A stretch of 64,000 nucleotides of DNA from contig DDTF01000038.1 of NCBI GenBank assembly GCA_002345965.1, forward strand, positions 1 through 64,000, read 5' to 3'. Positions 35,587 through 47,500 of this stretch are shown piece after piece; position 1 is the first letter of the stretch; each line of letters starts with the position of its first letter. Both the position numbers and the translations under genes were made by a program. The stretch is from Flammeovirgaceae bacterium UBA2371 (lineage in GTDB: Bacteria > Bacteroidota > Bacteroidia > Cytophagales > Cyclobacteriaceae). Below the pieces are notes generated by a model. It had not been told where the DNA came from. It saw nothing but the letters and a program-made list of their open reading frames with translations, and did no database searches.

Positions 35587-36081
35587 TCAGAGTTCCTTAT
35601 ACATTATGTATGCATTGGTCATTCCTAACCTGGGATGCTGAAAGGCATTGGGCACCTCTCCTATTATTTTGAAACCAATTTTCTTCCACAGATTTACTGC
35701 CCTCTCATTGGATTTGATTACAATATTGAATTGCATGGCCTGGTAACCTAATTTCTTTGCTTCAGTTAAAGAATATCGTCCAATGAATTCTCCAATTCCT
35801 TTGCCACCCTGCCCTGGACTAACCATGTACGATCCATTCGCAATGTGTGAGCCCCTGTCCGGCATATTGGGTTTAATGGTAAACGTAGCAACAATCTCAT
35901 CTTCCAATTGCGCGACATATATCTTCTTATCTGGAGCCAGCCAATAGTCTAGCATTTTGTCTTTGGATGAATTGGGATAAAAAACATAGGTTTCTCCCCC
36001 AGCTATTACTTCACTAATAATATTCCATATCGCTTCACGATCTTTTTCTTCAAATGACCTAACCGTCAGATTTTCTCTCAT
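35587..36081 (-). CDS. GNAT-family N-acetyltransferase
   Basis: A 164-residue acetyl-CoA-dependent acyltransferase. The cofactor loop is visible as VSPGQGGKGIGEFIGRY (motif A, Q/R-x2-G-x-G/A form), followed by the motif B region NIVIKSNERAVNLWKKIGFKIIGEVP, ending in the typical FxxxG. The substrate is unknown; the sequence resembles phosphinothricin- or small-amine-type acetyltransferases. It is monocistronic, convergent with gatC and divergent from the large membrane-TPR gene. Confidence 0.9.
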   Translation of the reverse strand: MRENLTVRSFEEKDREAIWNIISEVIAGGETYVFYPNSSKDKMLDYWLAPDKKIYVAQLEDEIVATFTIKPNMPDRGSHIANGSYMVSPGQGGKGIGEFIGRYSLTEAKKLGYQAMQFNIVIKSNERAVNLWKKIGFKIIGEVPNAFQHPRLGMTNAYIMYKEL

Positions 36082-36191
36082 TTTATCTATTTAGATAACC
36101 AAATTTAATCAATTGCAATTATTGATTTAGTGGCTCTCCCTTTCATTTTCAGTCCCCCCTCTGTAGTTTGCGAGCCAAAAATTACCACCTG

Positions 36192-39100
36192 ATGCACTCT
36201 CTTCAATTTTGGAAATCGTGGGCAAAAATCTACAAACATATCGGAATGGTAATTGGCGGTGCTTTTGTGTTGGCATTGCTATTCTTCTGGTATTCCTGGT
36301 TCATATCACCCAACCCCGCATTATCCTGGTTTGACATACAAGAGCCGGAAGTTACTCAGGTACCTGTTCACAGCTTTCAACAAGGGCTATTGGAGCTCAC
36401 TATCCATGGCGACAATTATCTGATTTTCGAACGGCTCCTGGGAGAAAACCTACAACCCAATGTGATGGCAGGCTACATCTTTTTTGGTGTACTAATCATT
36501 AGCATGATTATGCTACTCTCCATCATAACCATACTGCCAAGATTTTGGTACTTATTGGGCATGGGTTTGTTCATCTTATTTATTGTTGGATTCCGAATGG
36601 AAATTCTTTCTGTATTTGGTCAACCCAATAAATTATTCACTGCAATTACGCTCCTGGTTTACAGTGTTCCTAGTTTCTATTTTCAATTCCTTAAAAGCTC
36701 CGTTTCATTTAAAAACAGACTTACTGTTTTCACGATCATCACGATCTTGTTAGGAATTGTTATTGCCAATTTCTCATCAGCCACCTATCCTTTCCTTCAT
36801 CTTTCTGTTACAGGGATTACAGCAGGTATTATCATCAGTATACTGTTTATATTTATGGTAGCTCATGAAATCCTTGCTTCGTTTGTACTTATTGCAAGCC
36901 AATCCGGTAAACAGGGCAAAAGCCTCAATCATTTCTTAATCGTCAGTGCAATTTACATGGTCAATCTGGCGCTGGCATATTTGCACAAGATTGGATCAAT
37001 CGATTGGAATTTCATGTATGTCCATTTTTACCTTCTGATATCCCTATCAGGAATTCTGGGCGTATGGGGCTATAGGCAAAGGCAACCACAATATGAAAAA
37101 ATCATGGAGGCTGATCCTTTTGGAGTTTACTTCTTTCTAAGCCTCGGAGCAATTTGTTTTGCTACCATTGGTTTTTTTATTGGCACAGCCAATGACTCCG
37201 CATTGGTCACTATCAACGATGCTATCATTTATGGACACATTGGCTTCGGCATCATCTTTCTTACCTATGTAGCTTCCAATTTCCTGGGAATGCTTGCCGA
37301 AAATATTTCCGTTTACAAGATACTTTATAAGCCAAACAGTATGCCTTATTTTACCTTCCGTTTTGGTGGTATCATTGCGACTCTTGCCTTCGTATTTTAT
37401 AATACATGGCAGGTGCCTGTACAAAGTGCCTTTAGCGGATATTACAATGCTGTTGGAGACCTTTACCAAACCAAGGGTGACAACCGATTCGCTGAAGCAT
37501 TCTATCAACAAGCGGGTACTTATGGATTCTTAAATCATCATGCCAACTATGCAATCGCCAATCTTGAGGCCAAAAGAAACTATAACACCGTAAAAGAACG
37601 CAACTTTTATAATAGAGCCACAGAAAGAAGGCCAACCGAATTTGCTTACATCAATTTAAGTCAGACCTATCTGCGCAATGCGCAATGGCTTGAGGCCAGA
37701 CTTGTACTCAACAAGGCCTTGAAAGACTTTCCTGAAAGTGGAATTATAAAAAATTCACTTGGTATTGTCTTTGCCAAACTAAACGTGGTAGACAGCGCCC
37801 TTTATTATTTTCAGGCAGCAACTGATCAACGATTAATAAAGGAGGCAGCAGAAGCTAACTTTATTGGTGTTGCAGCCAAAAACAATTTAGCAGTAAATGC
37901 CGACTCGCTTTTTACCCTTATTGCTTCTGACAACATAGGTATAAAAAGCAATGCACTTGCTTTTGCCAACATACAAGGCACCAAAATCAATATGACTGTT
38001 GATTTAAAATCAGATACGGTTTTAAATCTTTTTTCCGCCAACCTGATCAATAATTACATGCTAAATCATTTGGGAGAACTGGATACAGCATGGATCAGCA
38101 AAGTAATTCAGTTAGGTAAAAAGCCATTCAACAAGGATTATAGTGAATCATTATTATTCACTTCAGCCCTTGCAAGCTATGCAGATGGGCAAATAGGAAA
38201 AGCATTTTCATTATTGGAAGAAGTAACAATTGCCAGCCAGAATCAGGATAAATACAATACCATTCTTGCCATGTGGGGTCTTGAAAATCGAGCACCAATG
38301 GACGCAGCATCATTTATCGATTATGTTTTTATTTCAAAATACAGTGACGCCCTGCCTGTGGCAGCATTAACTTTAACGGAAGCTGGCAGAACTACTGAAG
38401 CATTGGTAAGATGGGACAGTTTAAAATCAGAAACCGACTCCAGTTATTATCAATATGCACTTCAGATGACTCATGCACTTCGTGCTACATCTGATTTGTT
38501 GAATAACCTTACAGATGAAGAATTATTCCTCTATTGCAATTACAGGATACCCTTATCAGATACCATTCGTTTTAATAAAACTTTGAGAATTATAGAAAAT
38601 GAAGAATTAAAGGCCAGGGCCATTTTAGATCGAAGTCAAAAATTGTTTGAGCAAGACGAAATTGAAACTGCCTTTAATACTTTCAATAAAATATCAGGAC
38701 TTAAAATAGCGGACAAGAAATTCTTTCTTCAAATTCAATTATTCGAACTAGAACTACTTGCGGCAAAGGGAAATTTATTAGCGCTTTCTCAAAAGATGAA
38801 TCAACCCAACTTTAAATTTCCCAGTCATATGAAAAGTCATCAAATCTACTTCAACACTTTGTTGGCTCAAGCAAAAGGCGAGAAATCTTCTCTGGACAAA
38901 CAATACAGATGGCTAGCAAGTGCCAATCCCTATCTGGAAGAGTCTATTATTGCAGCAGCCAATTATTTAGGTGAAAAGCAGGCTGATAAATTTGAGAAAT
39001 ATTCTGTTCTTACTGATGCACTTCATGCCAATCCATTCTCCGTAAAGTTATTGAAGGCCTATAGTTTAGAAGCTGCCAGATTAGGCTTCTCTAATTATGC

Positions 39101-39200
39101 CAATAGTGCATTAGAAAGATTGCGGCCACTTGTATCTGCTGAAGTGATGAGAAAGTTCCTGACAGGCAACCAAAGCACCTTTGCACAAGTAATACGGTAA
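36192..39200 (+). CDS. Large polytopic membrane protein with TPR C-terminus, function unknown
   Basis: About 1,002 residues from ATG 36192; a TTG at 36168 is in frame but less likely. The N-terminal ~430 residues contain about 11 membrane helices (first near residue 18-42, last just before WQVPVQSA). A single connected TPR region of about 550 residues follows ([52 protein letters not shown], shown only in part here). The tail is probably periplasmic or cytoplasmic depending on helix count. I recognise no named family. It stands alone before gcvT and may be a scaffold or sensor. Confidence 0.75.
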   Translation: MHSLQFWKSWAKIYKHIGMVIGGAFVLALLFFWYSWFISPNPALSWFDIQEPEVTQVPVHSFQQGLLELTIHGDNYLIFERLLGENLQPNVMAGYIFFGVLIISMIMLLSIITILPRFWYLLGMGLFILFIVGFRMEILSVFGQPNKLFTAITLLVYSVPSFYFQFLKSSVSFKNRLTVFTIITILLGIVIANFSSATYPFLHLSVTGITAGIIISILFIFMVAHEILASFVLIASQSGKQGKSLNHFLIVSAIYMVNLALAYLHKIGSIDWNFMYVHFYLLISLSGILGVWGYRQRQPQYEKIMEADPFGVYFFLSLGAICFATIGFFIGTANDSALVTINDAIIYGHIGFGIIFLTYVASNFLGMLAENISVYKILYKPNSMPYFTFRFGGIIATLAFVFYNTWQVPVQSAFSGYYNAVGDLYQTKGDNRFAEAFYQQAGTYGFLNHHANYAIANLEAKRNYNTVKERNFYNRATERRPTEFAYINLSQTYLRNAQWLEARLVLNKALKDFPESGIIKNSLGIVFAKLNVVDSALYYFQAATDQRLIKEAAEANFIGVAAKNNLAVNADSLFTLIASDNIGIKSNALAFANIQGTKINMTVDLKSDTVLNLFSANLINNYMLNHLGELDTAWISKVIQLGKKPFNKDYSESLLFTSALASYADGQIGKAFSLLEEVTIASQNQDKYNTILAMWGLENRAPMDAASFIDYVFISKYSDALPVAALTLTEAGRTTEALVRWDSLKSETDSSYYQYALQMTHALRATSDLLNNLTDEELFLYCNYRIPLSDTIRFNKTLRIIENEELKARAILDRSQKLFEQDEIETAFNTFNKISGLKIADKKFFLQIQLFELELLAAKGNLLALSQKMNQPNFKFPSHMKSHQIYFNTLLAQAKGEKSSLDKQYRWLASANPYLEESIIAAANYLGEKQADKFEKYSVLTDALHANPFSVKLLKAYSLEAARLGFSNYANSALERLRPLVSAEVMRKFLTGNQSTFAQVIR

Positions 39201-39239
39201 GTTTTCCCCTTGTTATTCTTCAAGAGTCAAAGAATCTTT

Positions 39240-39247
39240 TAGTTTTG
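39240..39247 (+). promoter_or_regulatory. Candidate -7 promoter element of gcvT
   Basis: TAGTTTTG matches TAnnTTTG and lies 20 bases before the gcvT ATG, implying a very short leader. No consensus -33 element was found at the right distance. Confidence 0.45.
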
Positions 39248-39267
39248 TCGGGGTAATTTTAAATGCC

Positions 39268-40353
39268 ATGGACGAAATAAAAAGAATTCCACTCAACGAC
39301 ATTCACGAAAAATTAGGCGCTAAAATGGTGCCATTTGCAGGATTTAACATGCCCGTCAGGTATTCTTCAGATCTGGAAGAACATATGACGGTCCGCAATG
39401 GAGTTGGCGTATTTGATGTATCCCATATGGGTGAGTTTACCCTGAAAGGACCCCATGCATTAGATTTGATTCAGCGAGTGACTAGTAATGATGCTGGCAA
39501 ATTGGTTGATGGCCAGGCGCAATACTCATGCTTGCCTGATGAAAATGGTGGAATTGTTGACGACCTGATCGTTTATAAAATAAAAGACAATGATTATTTA
39601 CTGGTAGTCAATGCTGGGAATATTGATAAAGACTGGAATTGGATTTCTAAATTCAATACCAATGGTGTTGACATGAAAAACATTTCCAGCGATATCTGTT
39701 TGTTTGCCGTCCAAGGGCCAAAAGCAGTAGGTGTTTTACAAAAACTGACAAAAACTGTTCTTTCCGCCATCAAATACTATCACTTTGCTGTGGGAGAATT
39801 CGCTGGTGCAGGTGATGTGGTGATGAGCAACACAGGATATACAGGATCGGGTGGATTTGAAATTTATGTTCATAAAGACAATGCCGAAAAAGTATGGAAC
39901 GCCATTTTTGAAGCAGGTAAAGATGTAGGCATTAAACCAATTGGTTTAGGGGCTAGAGATACATTAAGATTAGAAAAAGGATTCTGCTTGTACGGTAATG
40001 ATATCGATCATTCAACCTCTCCTTTGGAAGCTGGTCTCGGATGGATTACTAAATTCACCAAAGACTTTACCAACTCACCAAGTTTGAAAAAACAAAAAGA
40101 GACAGGCGTTAAGCGCAAACTTGTTGGATTTAAAATGGTGGATAAGGGTATTCCTCGTCACGATTATGAAATTAAAAACGCCAAAGGCGATGTGATAGGT
40201 AAGGTGACTTCAGGTACCATATCACCAATGCTGGGTATAGGAATTGGGCTTGGGTACGTAGCAGTTGATTATAGTAATCCCGGAACAGAAATTTTTATCT
40301 CCGTTCGCAACAAGGACATCAAGGCGGAAGTAAGTAAATTGCCCTTGGTTTAA
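39268..40353 (+). CDS. gcvT: Glycine cleavage system T protein (aminomethyltransferase)
   Basis: A 361-residue enzyme that moves the one-carbon unit from the aminomethyl group on the H protein to tetrahydrofolate, releasing ammonia. Signatures are [50 protein letters not shown] and [21 protein letters not shown]. Length matches E. coli GcvT. It is separated from comB by 37 bases and both may be co-transcribed. gcvH and gcvP are elsewhere. Confidence 0.96.
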   Translation: MDEIKRIPLNDIHEKLGAKMVPFAGFNMPVRYSSDLEEHMTVRNGVGVFDVSHMGEFTLKGPHALDLIQRVTSNDAGKLVDGQAQYSCLPDENGGIVDDLIVYKIKDNDYLLVVNAGNIDKDWNWISKFNTNGVDMKNISSDICLFAVQGPKAVGVLQKLTKTVLSAIKYYHFAVGEFAGAGDVVMSNTGYTGSGGFEIYVHKDNAEKVWNAIFEAGKDVGIKPIGLGARDTLRLEKGFCLYGNDIDHSTSPLEAGLGWITKFTKDFTNSPSLKKQKETGVKRKLVGFKMVDKGIPRHDYEIKNAKGDVIGKVTSGTISPMLGIGIGLGYVAVDYSNPGTEIFISVRNKDIKAEVSKLPLV

Positions 40354-40390
40354 TTGGTGATTAATATATCTCCATTCTATTTCTGACAAA

Positions 40391-41095
40391 ATGAAAACAA
40401 TTGATGTCTGCCTGAGTCCAGAACTCATTCATCTCTATGATGTGTCGGATAAAACAGTAGTAGTGGTCGATATTTTACGTGCTACCAGCTGTATGGTAAC
40501 CGCATTTGCCCACGGAGTGGAAAGCATCGTGCCAATAGCCGATGAAGAAGAATGTGAACGGATGAAATTACAAGGATATGTAATCTCAGGTGAGCGCAAT
40601 GGTCAAAAGATTCCCGGCTTCGACAAAGGCAACTCTCCTTTTGAATACATGGACGAGCATATCAATGGGTTAAAGATCGCATTCACTACCACTAATGGCA
40701 CCCAGGCCATTGAGAAGTCGAAGGGTGCCAAACAAATTCTAATTGGTTCCTTTCTTAACCTCTCAGCTATTTCCAGGTATTTATTGATGTCTGATGACAA
40801 TATCCTTATCGTTTGTGCAGGTTGGAAAGGTAAAATAAATCTGGAGGACAGCCTTTTTGCAGGTGCCCTGGTAGACAAATTGCGAAAGCACATTGAACCA
40901 GATTGTGACGCACCACTTGTAGCTCAGGAACTTTATCTTGCAGCGAAAGATGATATGTTGAAGTTTCTTAGCGCATCTTCACATGTAAAGCGCTTGAATC
41001 GTTTAAATATCCACAAAGACATTTCGTTTTGTCTCACACCAGATCAGTATCACGTAATCCCTTCTTTAAAAAAGGGCGAACTACGATTACTTTAA
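40391..41095 (+). CDS. 2-phosphosulfolactate phosphatase-like protein (ComB family)
   Basis: A 234-residue ComB-family phosphatase. The N-terminal active-site region reads VVVVDILRATSCMVTAF, then GERNGQKIPGFDKGNSPFEY, FTTTNGTQAIEKSK and ILIVCAGWKGKINLEDSLFAGALVDKL. In methanogens ComB dephosphorylates phosphosulfolactate for coenzyme M. Bacterial members occur widely without coenzyme M synthesis; sulfolactate or sulfonolipid metabolism is possible but not shown. Its stop overlaps the convergent MazG-like gene by nine bases. Confidence 0.88.
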   Translation: MKTIDVCLSPELIHLYDVSDKTVVVVDILRATSCMVTAFAHGVESIVPIADEEECERMKLQGYVISGERNGQKIPGFDKGNSPFEYMDEHINGLKIAFTTTNGTQAIEKSKGAKQILIGSFLNLSAISRYLLMSDDNILIVCAGWKGKINLEDSLFAGALVDKLRKHIEPDCDAPLVAQELYLAAKDDMLKFLSASSHVKRLNRLNIHKDISFCLTPDQYHVIPSLKKGELRLL

Positions 41096-41413
41096 TTTCG
41101 GATTTTGATGGTGCCGGTCGCCATCGCGAATGGTTTTCTTTTCCAAATTTTTCTTGAACGCCTCGGTAAGATTTACGCCTGTCTGATTAGCCAAACATAT
41201 CAATACCCAAAGTACATCTGCCAGTTCGTCACCAAGATCTTTGTTTTTGTCTGAATCCTTTTCAGACTGTTCGCCATATCTTCTCGCCATGATGCGCGCC
41301 ACCTCCCCTACCTCTTCCGTAAGTATAGCGGTATTGGTAAGCTCGTTGAAATACCTAACCCCTGTGGTTGTAATCCACTGGTCTACCTGATGCTGTGCCT
41401 CTTGAATTGTCAT
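41087..41413 (-). CDS. MazG-like nucleotide pyrophosphohydrolase
   Basis: A 108-residue all-alpha NTP pyrophosphatase of the MazG/iMazG superfamily. The metal site shows EEVGEVARIMARRYGEQ and, after it, DLGDELADVLWVLICLANQTG, the ExxE...ExxD pattern. It removes pyrophosphate from non-canonical nucleotides. It is second in a two-gene operon, starting three bases after the VanX-type gene, and overlaps the convergent comB 3' end. Confidence 0.9.
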   Translation of the reverse strand: MTIQEAQHQVDQWITTTGVRYFNELTNTAILTEEVGEVARIMARRYGEQSEKDSDKNKDLGDELADVLWVLICLANQTGVNLTEAFKKNLEKKTIRDGDRHHQNPKLK

Positions 41414-41415
41414 AA

Positions 41416-42093
41416 TTATTGATTTACCAATTCTTCAAATTCGATATCCATCACTTCAAATTTTTCCCAACCCACAAAATCAAAATGCCACCATTCCGAA
41501 TCGTACACTTTGAAGCCACGTTTTTCCATTGCATTAATCAGCACAGCTCTGTTTTTCACCGCTTCTTTATCTTTCAATGGAAAATTGGGAAACGCCTCCT
41601 TTTGAAAAGAATCGTAAGGTGTAGGCATATTCAATTCTTTCTTTGTTTTGCTGTCAATCAGAGTAAGGTCAATGGCGCAACCTCTGTTGTGTCTTGAGCC
41701 TTGATACGGGGAGGCAACGAAAGTGGTATCACCGTAAACCTCATAAAACTTTACTGTTGCAGCGTAAGGTCTATACCCGTCATGAATTTTCAATTCAAGT
41801 CCCCTTTTTTTCAAATCCGCTTGCACCAAAGCAAGTGCCGCTGCCACTGGTTTGCGCGCAAAAGCCATGGGCAAGTTGTAAATCACTTCTCCTGTAAAAT
41901 TATTGGTGGTGGCATATCGGATATCCAATTGTATCCCGGGGATTACCTTTTCAAGGTCAACCAACTCTTTTTCTGGGTTTTTAATCACATCCTTTCGATA
42001 TTGCTCATAATTGGTAGGTGTAAGCCCATATTTATACTGGCCACTGGCAGCAAATGACAATAAAAAGAAGATCATCGCAATTAGATTTTTCAT
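41416..42093 (-). CDS. D-alanyl-D-alanine dipeptidase (VanX/DdpX family, M15D)
   Basis: A 225-residue exported zinc peptidase (signal peptide ending AASGQ). The zinc ligands are in SRHNRGCAIDLT (His, Asp) and SEWWHFDFVGW (His), with the catalytic Glu just before it. Substrate-side residues lie in LDIRYATTNNFTGEVIY. It hydrolyses D-Ala-D-Ala, most likely for peptidoglycan fragment use rather than vancomycin resistance, since vanH and vanA are absent. It leads the MazG gene and is divergent from the penicillin acylase gene. Confidence 0.92.
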   Translation of the reverse strand: MKNLIAMIFFLLSFAASGQYKYGLTPTNYEQYRKDVIKNPEKELVDLEKVIPGIQLDIRYATTNNFTGEVIYNLPMAFARKPVAAALALVQADLKKRGLELKIHDGYRPYAATVKFYEVYGDTTFVASPYQGSRHNRGCAIDLTLIDSKTKKELNMPTPYDSFQKEAFPNFPLKDKEAVKNRAVLINAMEKRGFKVYDSEWWHFDFVGWEKFEVMDIEFEELVNQ

Positions 42094-42146
42094 AATAGTA
42101 TCGTATTGTTTAAAGGTATAATTTTCAGATCAGTTCTAAAAAATAT

Positions 42147-44546
42147 ATGCAAATCATTAAACGCATCGCAATCAGCCTCATAGTACTTTTATCTGTAGGT
42201 GTCGTAGCATTATTCATCTTTCTGCAAATGCAGAAGCCATCCTATTCCGGAGAGATCACCCTCCAAGGTTTAAATGAAGAGGTTGAGGTGTTGTACGATG
42301 ATTTTGGTGTCCCTCATATTTATGCCAAAAATGAATTAGATGCCTACTATGCGTTGGGCTACGTTCATGCCCAGGATCGTCTTTTTCAAATGGAAATGCT
42401 AAGAAGAGCAGCTGGAGGAAGACTGTCAGAAATATTAGGAAAGGATCTCTTGAAAATAGACAAGCTCTTCAGAACGCTGGGTTTGAATGAATTCGCAGAA
42501 AAAAATGCAAAGCAGTTTTTGAGCTCGGATACAGCAGCTTATCAGCGGGAAGCATTGGCGTACCAAAAAGGAATCAATGCGTTTATAAAGAATGGGCCTA
42601 CTCCTTTGGAGTTTACAATCATTGGCATTCCAAAAACCGAATTTGAACCTAAAGATATTTATCTCGCGGTTGGCTTTATGTCGTTCGGATTTGCGGAAGG
42701 GCTTAGGGTTGATCCCGTTTTAGAAAAAATAAGAAGGCAATATGGAAATGAATATTTAAATGATCTGGCCATAGAAACTCCGATGGATGCCGAACGAATT
42801 GCAAGTTTTAAAGGATCTCCTAAAAATGCCGGTACCGATCAGCTCATTACTTCAATCAATGAAGCACTGGACTTAATACCTATTCCTTTATGGACAGGAA
42901 GTAACGGATGGGTTGTTTCTGCAGACAAGTCAACTTCCGGCTTCCCTATCCTGGCCAATGATACACATATAGGGTTTGGGCAACCGGCAGTGTGGTATGA
43001 AGCACATATTGAATATCCCGGTCATAGTTTTTATGGACATCACATTGCAGGCATTCCTTTCGGATTGCTAGGCAACAACAAACATGGAGGATGGGGTCTT
43101 ACCATGTTTGAAAATGATGAGACCGACTTTTTTGTGGAAGAACTTAATCCTGAAAATAACAACGAGGTAAAATTCAAGGCTGAGTGGAAATCAATTCAAT
43201 CGCGAGAAGAAATAATAAAAGTGAAGGGTGAAAAAGACGTGTCACTTAAAATCCGAACTACACCACATGGCCCTATCGTCAATGGCATCGTTGAAGAAGT
43301 AAATGATACTGATCCGATCATATCCCTCACATGGATGCTGACTTCCCACCCCAATGAAGCATTACATGCAGCCTACTTATTAAACCACGCTGAATCGTTT
43401 GAAGATGTGCAAAAGGCAGCCTCCCTTTTTACTTCTCCCGGGCTTAACATTATGTATGGTGATGTGGAGGGAAACATTGCATGGTGGGCTGTGGCCAAGC
43501 TTCCTGTACGCCCTAAACATGTTCAATCAAAATTATTTTTAGATGGTGCATCAGGAGTTGATGAATACCAGGGTTACTACGACTTTTCCAAAAACCCGCA
43601 GTCCATCAATCCGCCCTGGGGCTACGTGTATTCTTCCAACAATCAACCTGATACCGTTGACGGTGTGCTCTATCCCGGTTATTATTATCCAAAACCAAGA
43701 GCATCTCGGATTGTATCCCTATTGCAACAAAAAAAGAAATTGTCAACCAATGACATGAGGTCAATGAACCTTGATGTTGTTTCTGAGACAGCCCCACAAA
43801 TAGCCAGAGAAATTGCCAGCGTATTAAAATCATTGGACAAACAAGAGTACGCTACTATAATATCCATCCTTGAAAAGTGGAACGGAGATCATCAACTTCA
43901 GGATACAGCACCATCTATTTATTATAGTGTGCTTTCAAATATTCTGTACTTAACTATACCTGATGAAATTGGAGATCCTGCTTTTAAGGCCCTGCTCAAC
44001 AGTTCGGTAATGAAAAGTTCATACCTAAAACTAATCTCTAACGATTCTTCAAAATGGTGGGACAACAGAAATACTGCTAATGAAATAGAAACCCGCTCTA
44101 AGATTTTTGATGAGGCTGCCAGCAAAACTTTAAGGATGCTTCAAACAAAATATGGAAGTGACGAAAGCCAATGGACTTGGAACAAAATGCATTCACTTAC
44201 CCACAACCATCCGTTGGGAGCTGTCAAACCACTGGACAAAATATTCAATGTAGGGCCTTTTGAAGTCCCGGGAGGCATAGAGGTAATCAACAACTTAATG
44301 TTCACACTTGACACGGTGGGGCATTATCCTGTTATCAGCGGACCCGCTTTGCGCAAAGTCACAGACTTTGGAGATTTACAAAATGGATTTACAGTTTCAC
44401 CCACTGGTCAATCCGGAAACCGAATGAGCAAACATTATCAAGATCAGGCAGAAATGTTTGCAACAGGTAAGGTTCGAAAGATGTTGATGAATGAATCCGA
44501 AATCAAAGAAATTTCAAAAAACAGGTTGTTGTTAAAGCCAGAATAA
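42147..44546 (+). CDS. Penicillin acylase-family Ntn-hydrolase
   Basis: A 799-residue member of peptidase family S45. One N-terminal membrane or signal segment (about 8-29) is followed by the alpha-chain motifs VPHIYAKNELDAYYALGYVHAQDR and, after an autocatalytic cleavage site, the new N-terminal Ser of the beta chain at GSNGWVVSADKS (about residue 252). Other landmarks are NDTHIGFGQPAVWYEAHI, and HPLGAVKPLD and SGNRMSKHYQDQ near the C-terminus. These enzymes deacylate N-acyl compounds, including acyl-homoserine lactones in some species. The substrate here is unknown. The stop lies one base from the convergent DUF5107 gene. Confidence 0.9.
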   Translation: MQIIKRIAISLIVLLSVGVVALFIFLQMQKPSYSGEITLQGLNEEVEVLYDDFGVPHIYAKNELDAYYALGYVHAQDRLFQMEMLRRAAGGRLSEILGKDLLKIDKLFRTLGLNEFAEKNAKQFLSSDTAAYQREALAYQKGINAFIKNGPTPLEFTIIGIPKTEFEPKDIYLAVGFMSFGFAEGLRVDPVLEKIRRQYGNEYLNDLAIETPMDAERIASFKGSPKNAGTDQLITSINEALDLIPIPLWTGSNGWVVSADKSTSGFPILANDTHIGFGQPAVWYEAHIEYPGHSFYGHHIAGIPFGLLGNNKHGGWGLTMFENDETDFFVEELNPENNNEVKFKAEWKSIQSREEIIKVKGEKDVSLKIRTTPHGPIVNGIVEEVNDTDPIISLTWMLTSHPNEALHAAYLLNHAESFEDVQKAASLFTSPGLNIMYGDVEGNIAWWAVAKLPVRPKHVQSKLFLDGASGVDEYQGYYDFSKNPQSINPPWGYVYSSNNQPDTVDGVLYPGYYYPKPRASRIVSLLQQKKKLSTNDMRSMNLDVVSETAPQIAREIASVLKSLDKQEYATIISILEKWNGDHQLQDTAPSIYYSVLSNILYLTIPDEIGDPAFKALLNSSVMKSSYLKLISNDSSKWWDNRNTANEIETRSKIFDEAASKTLRMLQTKYGSDESQWTWNKMHSLTHNHPLGAVKPLDKIFNVGPFEVPGGIEVINNLMFTLDTVGHYPVISGPALRKVTDFGDLQNGFTVSPTGQSGNRMSKHYQDQAEMFATGKVRKMLMNESEIKEISKNRLLLKPE

Positions 44547-44547
44547 C

Positions 44548-47500
44548 TCAATTGGGACTCAACACCGCTTTTATAATTCTAAAATCAGGATGATCATAGT
44601 CAAAGTCTGTATCAACTTTACCATCAAATGCTTCGCGACTCCACTTAACCAATCTTTCATTGGGTTCATTTTTGCTCCAATCGCCCAATAGCACACTTCC
44701 CATATCTGACTTACCCATTTTCTTTAAAACTACAGCCACCACAAATTGGCCAAAGCCATCCTGAGCTTTAAAATCGATTATCTCTTTCCATTTTGTTTCA
44801 GCTGCTATAACGTTTTTCAACTCTATATAGCAGAGTGACTCCAGATAATTTTCCACACGATCGTCAATATCAGCATCATAAGGTTTGCCTACGCCTAAAT
44901 TATCTGGCCACTGTCTGGCTTTTTTTATCATCGTTAATGCTTGTTTGTATTTCTTATTTTTTATAGAAACCACCGATTGCATCAACCAAGATTCTCTGTA
45001 CAAAGATCTACTCTCAGTAGCACCTTCATAGGGCAGTATCTTCGTACTACTCAGAATTTTACTGGCTGATTCCATCTGACCATCATACAATAGCGCTTTG
45101 GCATACAACATACTGATCATATAATTAGCCGGATGTTTTTTTGAATACAGTTGACCCCATGCCACTGCTTCATTGGTATTTCCGGTTTCCAAAAAATAAT
45201 TGATGATTAACTTTCCATAACGCCATTGATTCGGATCGATCTGGGTGGCCTTTTTCAAGTCAGTCAGTCGCCTCTCTTCAATCAACTCAGCGCGTGCTGC
45301 ATAAAATGGCGCAAAATCAGGCACATCATCACAATCCAAAAACAACTTCCTTGCCTTGTCTTTTTGATTTCCATGCCAGTTGATCAAAGCCAGGTAATAC
45401 CTGGGCTTCCAATGATCGGTTCGATGGATTACCCAGTTCAAAACCTTGCCAGATGCTGGGCGAAAAGGAAAAACAAATTCGGGAGAAAGATTATTTGCTT
45501 GCTCAATCCATTTCTCAAAATTCTTGTCTCCACTTTTCTCTTTTACATAAGCAAGCCAATAATATAATTCTGGATTAGAAGGAGCCAGCATCAATACATC
45601 AATACATTCCTCAAACAAACCTAATTCAAAGTATTCAATTCCCAATTGCAGGTAAGATTCCCATGGCATCTCATTCCTGATCATGGAAGTGAATCCATTT
45701 CTATTTTCCACCGATTTATTCAACAGGTAATTTTCAAATCGGGTAAAGTGATTTAGTGGACCCTGTTTATTGATTACCTCTAAAACCTGACTGGCCTTAT
45801 TCACATCATTCAACTTTCTGTGCGTGATTGCAAGCAGTTGGTAAGCCGTAGTGTTGTCTCTATTATAATTTATTGCGTTCAAGGCCAGTTCCCGCGCCTC
45901 TTCATAATTCTTTTCCATCAAATATATCTTACTCAATTCTGTGGCAGCCGCACCTCTAAACTCAGCAGATTGAAGTGCTATGTCAAATCCATCTTTGGCA
46001 TCTACTCTCTTATCTAGCTTTAAACATGCCAGGCCATAGTAGTAATTAGCAGCAGGATCGTAGGTATCCACCTGCAATGAATGTCGTGCATAATCAAACG
46101 CTTGTTGATGGCGTCCTGCAAGGTTCATAATCAAAGCCATATCCGTCAGTGCCGGTAAAAAGTTGGGGTTTTTAGTCAACGACTCTTTTAATTTTCCCTC
46201 TGCTTGTTGGTAATTACGTGATCGAATCAGTTCTTTCCCTTGCAACCACAATCCGTAAGCAGAATTCCAATCAAAATTTTTTGGCGAATCAACAGGACGG
46301 TTAAGGTCATACTGCCCTTGGTTGAATTTATAAACCACCTTGTCGCCAATGCGAACAATCACATCATCAGTGTCTCCAGAAAAATTGACAGCAACTACAA
46401 AGGGTTGTAACACTTTAAAACTGGAGTCTTTTGAGTACACTGTCAGCCCGCCCTTTGTCACTTTTAGTTCTTCATCAAAATTCTGTAAAGGCGAAAATGC
46501 AATGACTAGCTTCCCTTCACGTATTGTTGCATTGAGAGAGCCATATGGATTCGCTTGCACAAATCCTTTCGTCCCAATAACGGGAAACCAATACTCTGTC
46601 CACTCATCCGTTCCATACGGTGCGAACCCACGGTGCTTAAAGGGCGTATAGGTACTTAGCTCGGCAGTTTGATTAAACAACCGTCCTGATTGAACTTCTA
46701 CATATTGGCCATTTGTATCGGTCAATAATTTTTCCCAAATCATTCCCTGTTGTGAAAGGCCCCATATCCATATTTTTTTACCTGGCTTGTCTGCATACGT
46801 AGCATATCGGCCCATTCCAAAATCCTCCTCGTGCCAATATCCTCCAAAAAAATTATTGTACTGACCAAAGACATGATAAGATTTATATTGTCCGAAATTA
46901 TTGTTCTCATAATATGAGATGTCTTTGCCGTTGCTCTTATTAATTGGCCAATCACCATACTCTCCGTTGTGCCCCAGGTACTTATTGCCCGGATAAATGA
47001 ATTGCAAATTTCCCGCTGCTTTTAAACCCGCATTCATCCATGTATAATATGGTTGCTCAACACCAGTGCTATTGTGCCAGAAAGAGCGCGTTGTAAAAAA
47101 GGCCTTATCCTTCGGAAGATTAATCTCCAGTGTCCAGTAGGTTTGTGTCAACAGATCAAGCGTACCTATAAAGCAACTCACACTTCCATCTGCTTTTTTT
47201 TCATTCCAATAATCTACAGGTGTAGAGCAGTTTGGTGTATGGCCGATAATCCCATAATTTGCCTCAATACCTCCACTCGTCCATGCTCCGCGCATAGCGA
47301 TATCTCTGAATTTGACCACCTGGTTGAAATAAATAAACGGCTTACCTGTTGACTTCTCTATTGCAGTCCATATTTTTCCCCCTATCTCAGGCAGAATCAT
47401 TACTTTGATGTAATCATTTTCCAACTCTACCACTTTCCAATTTTTATTGACGGCCTTATCCGTATATCCATCAAACCGGAAGTATGGATAAATCAATTCA

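Noticed and set aside
41416..42093. Vancomycin-resistance vanX
   Set aside because: No vanH, vanA or vanRS genes are adjacent; peptidoglycan recycling or dipeptide use is more likely.
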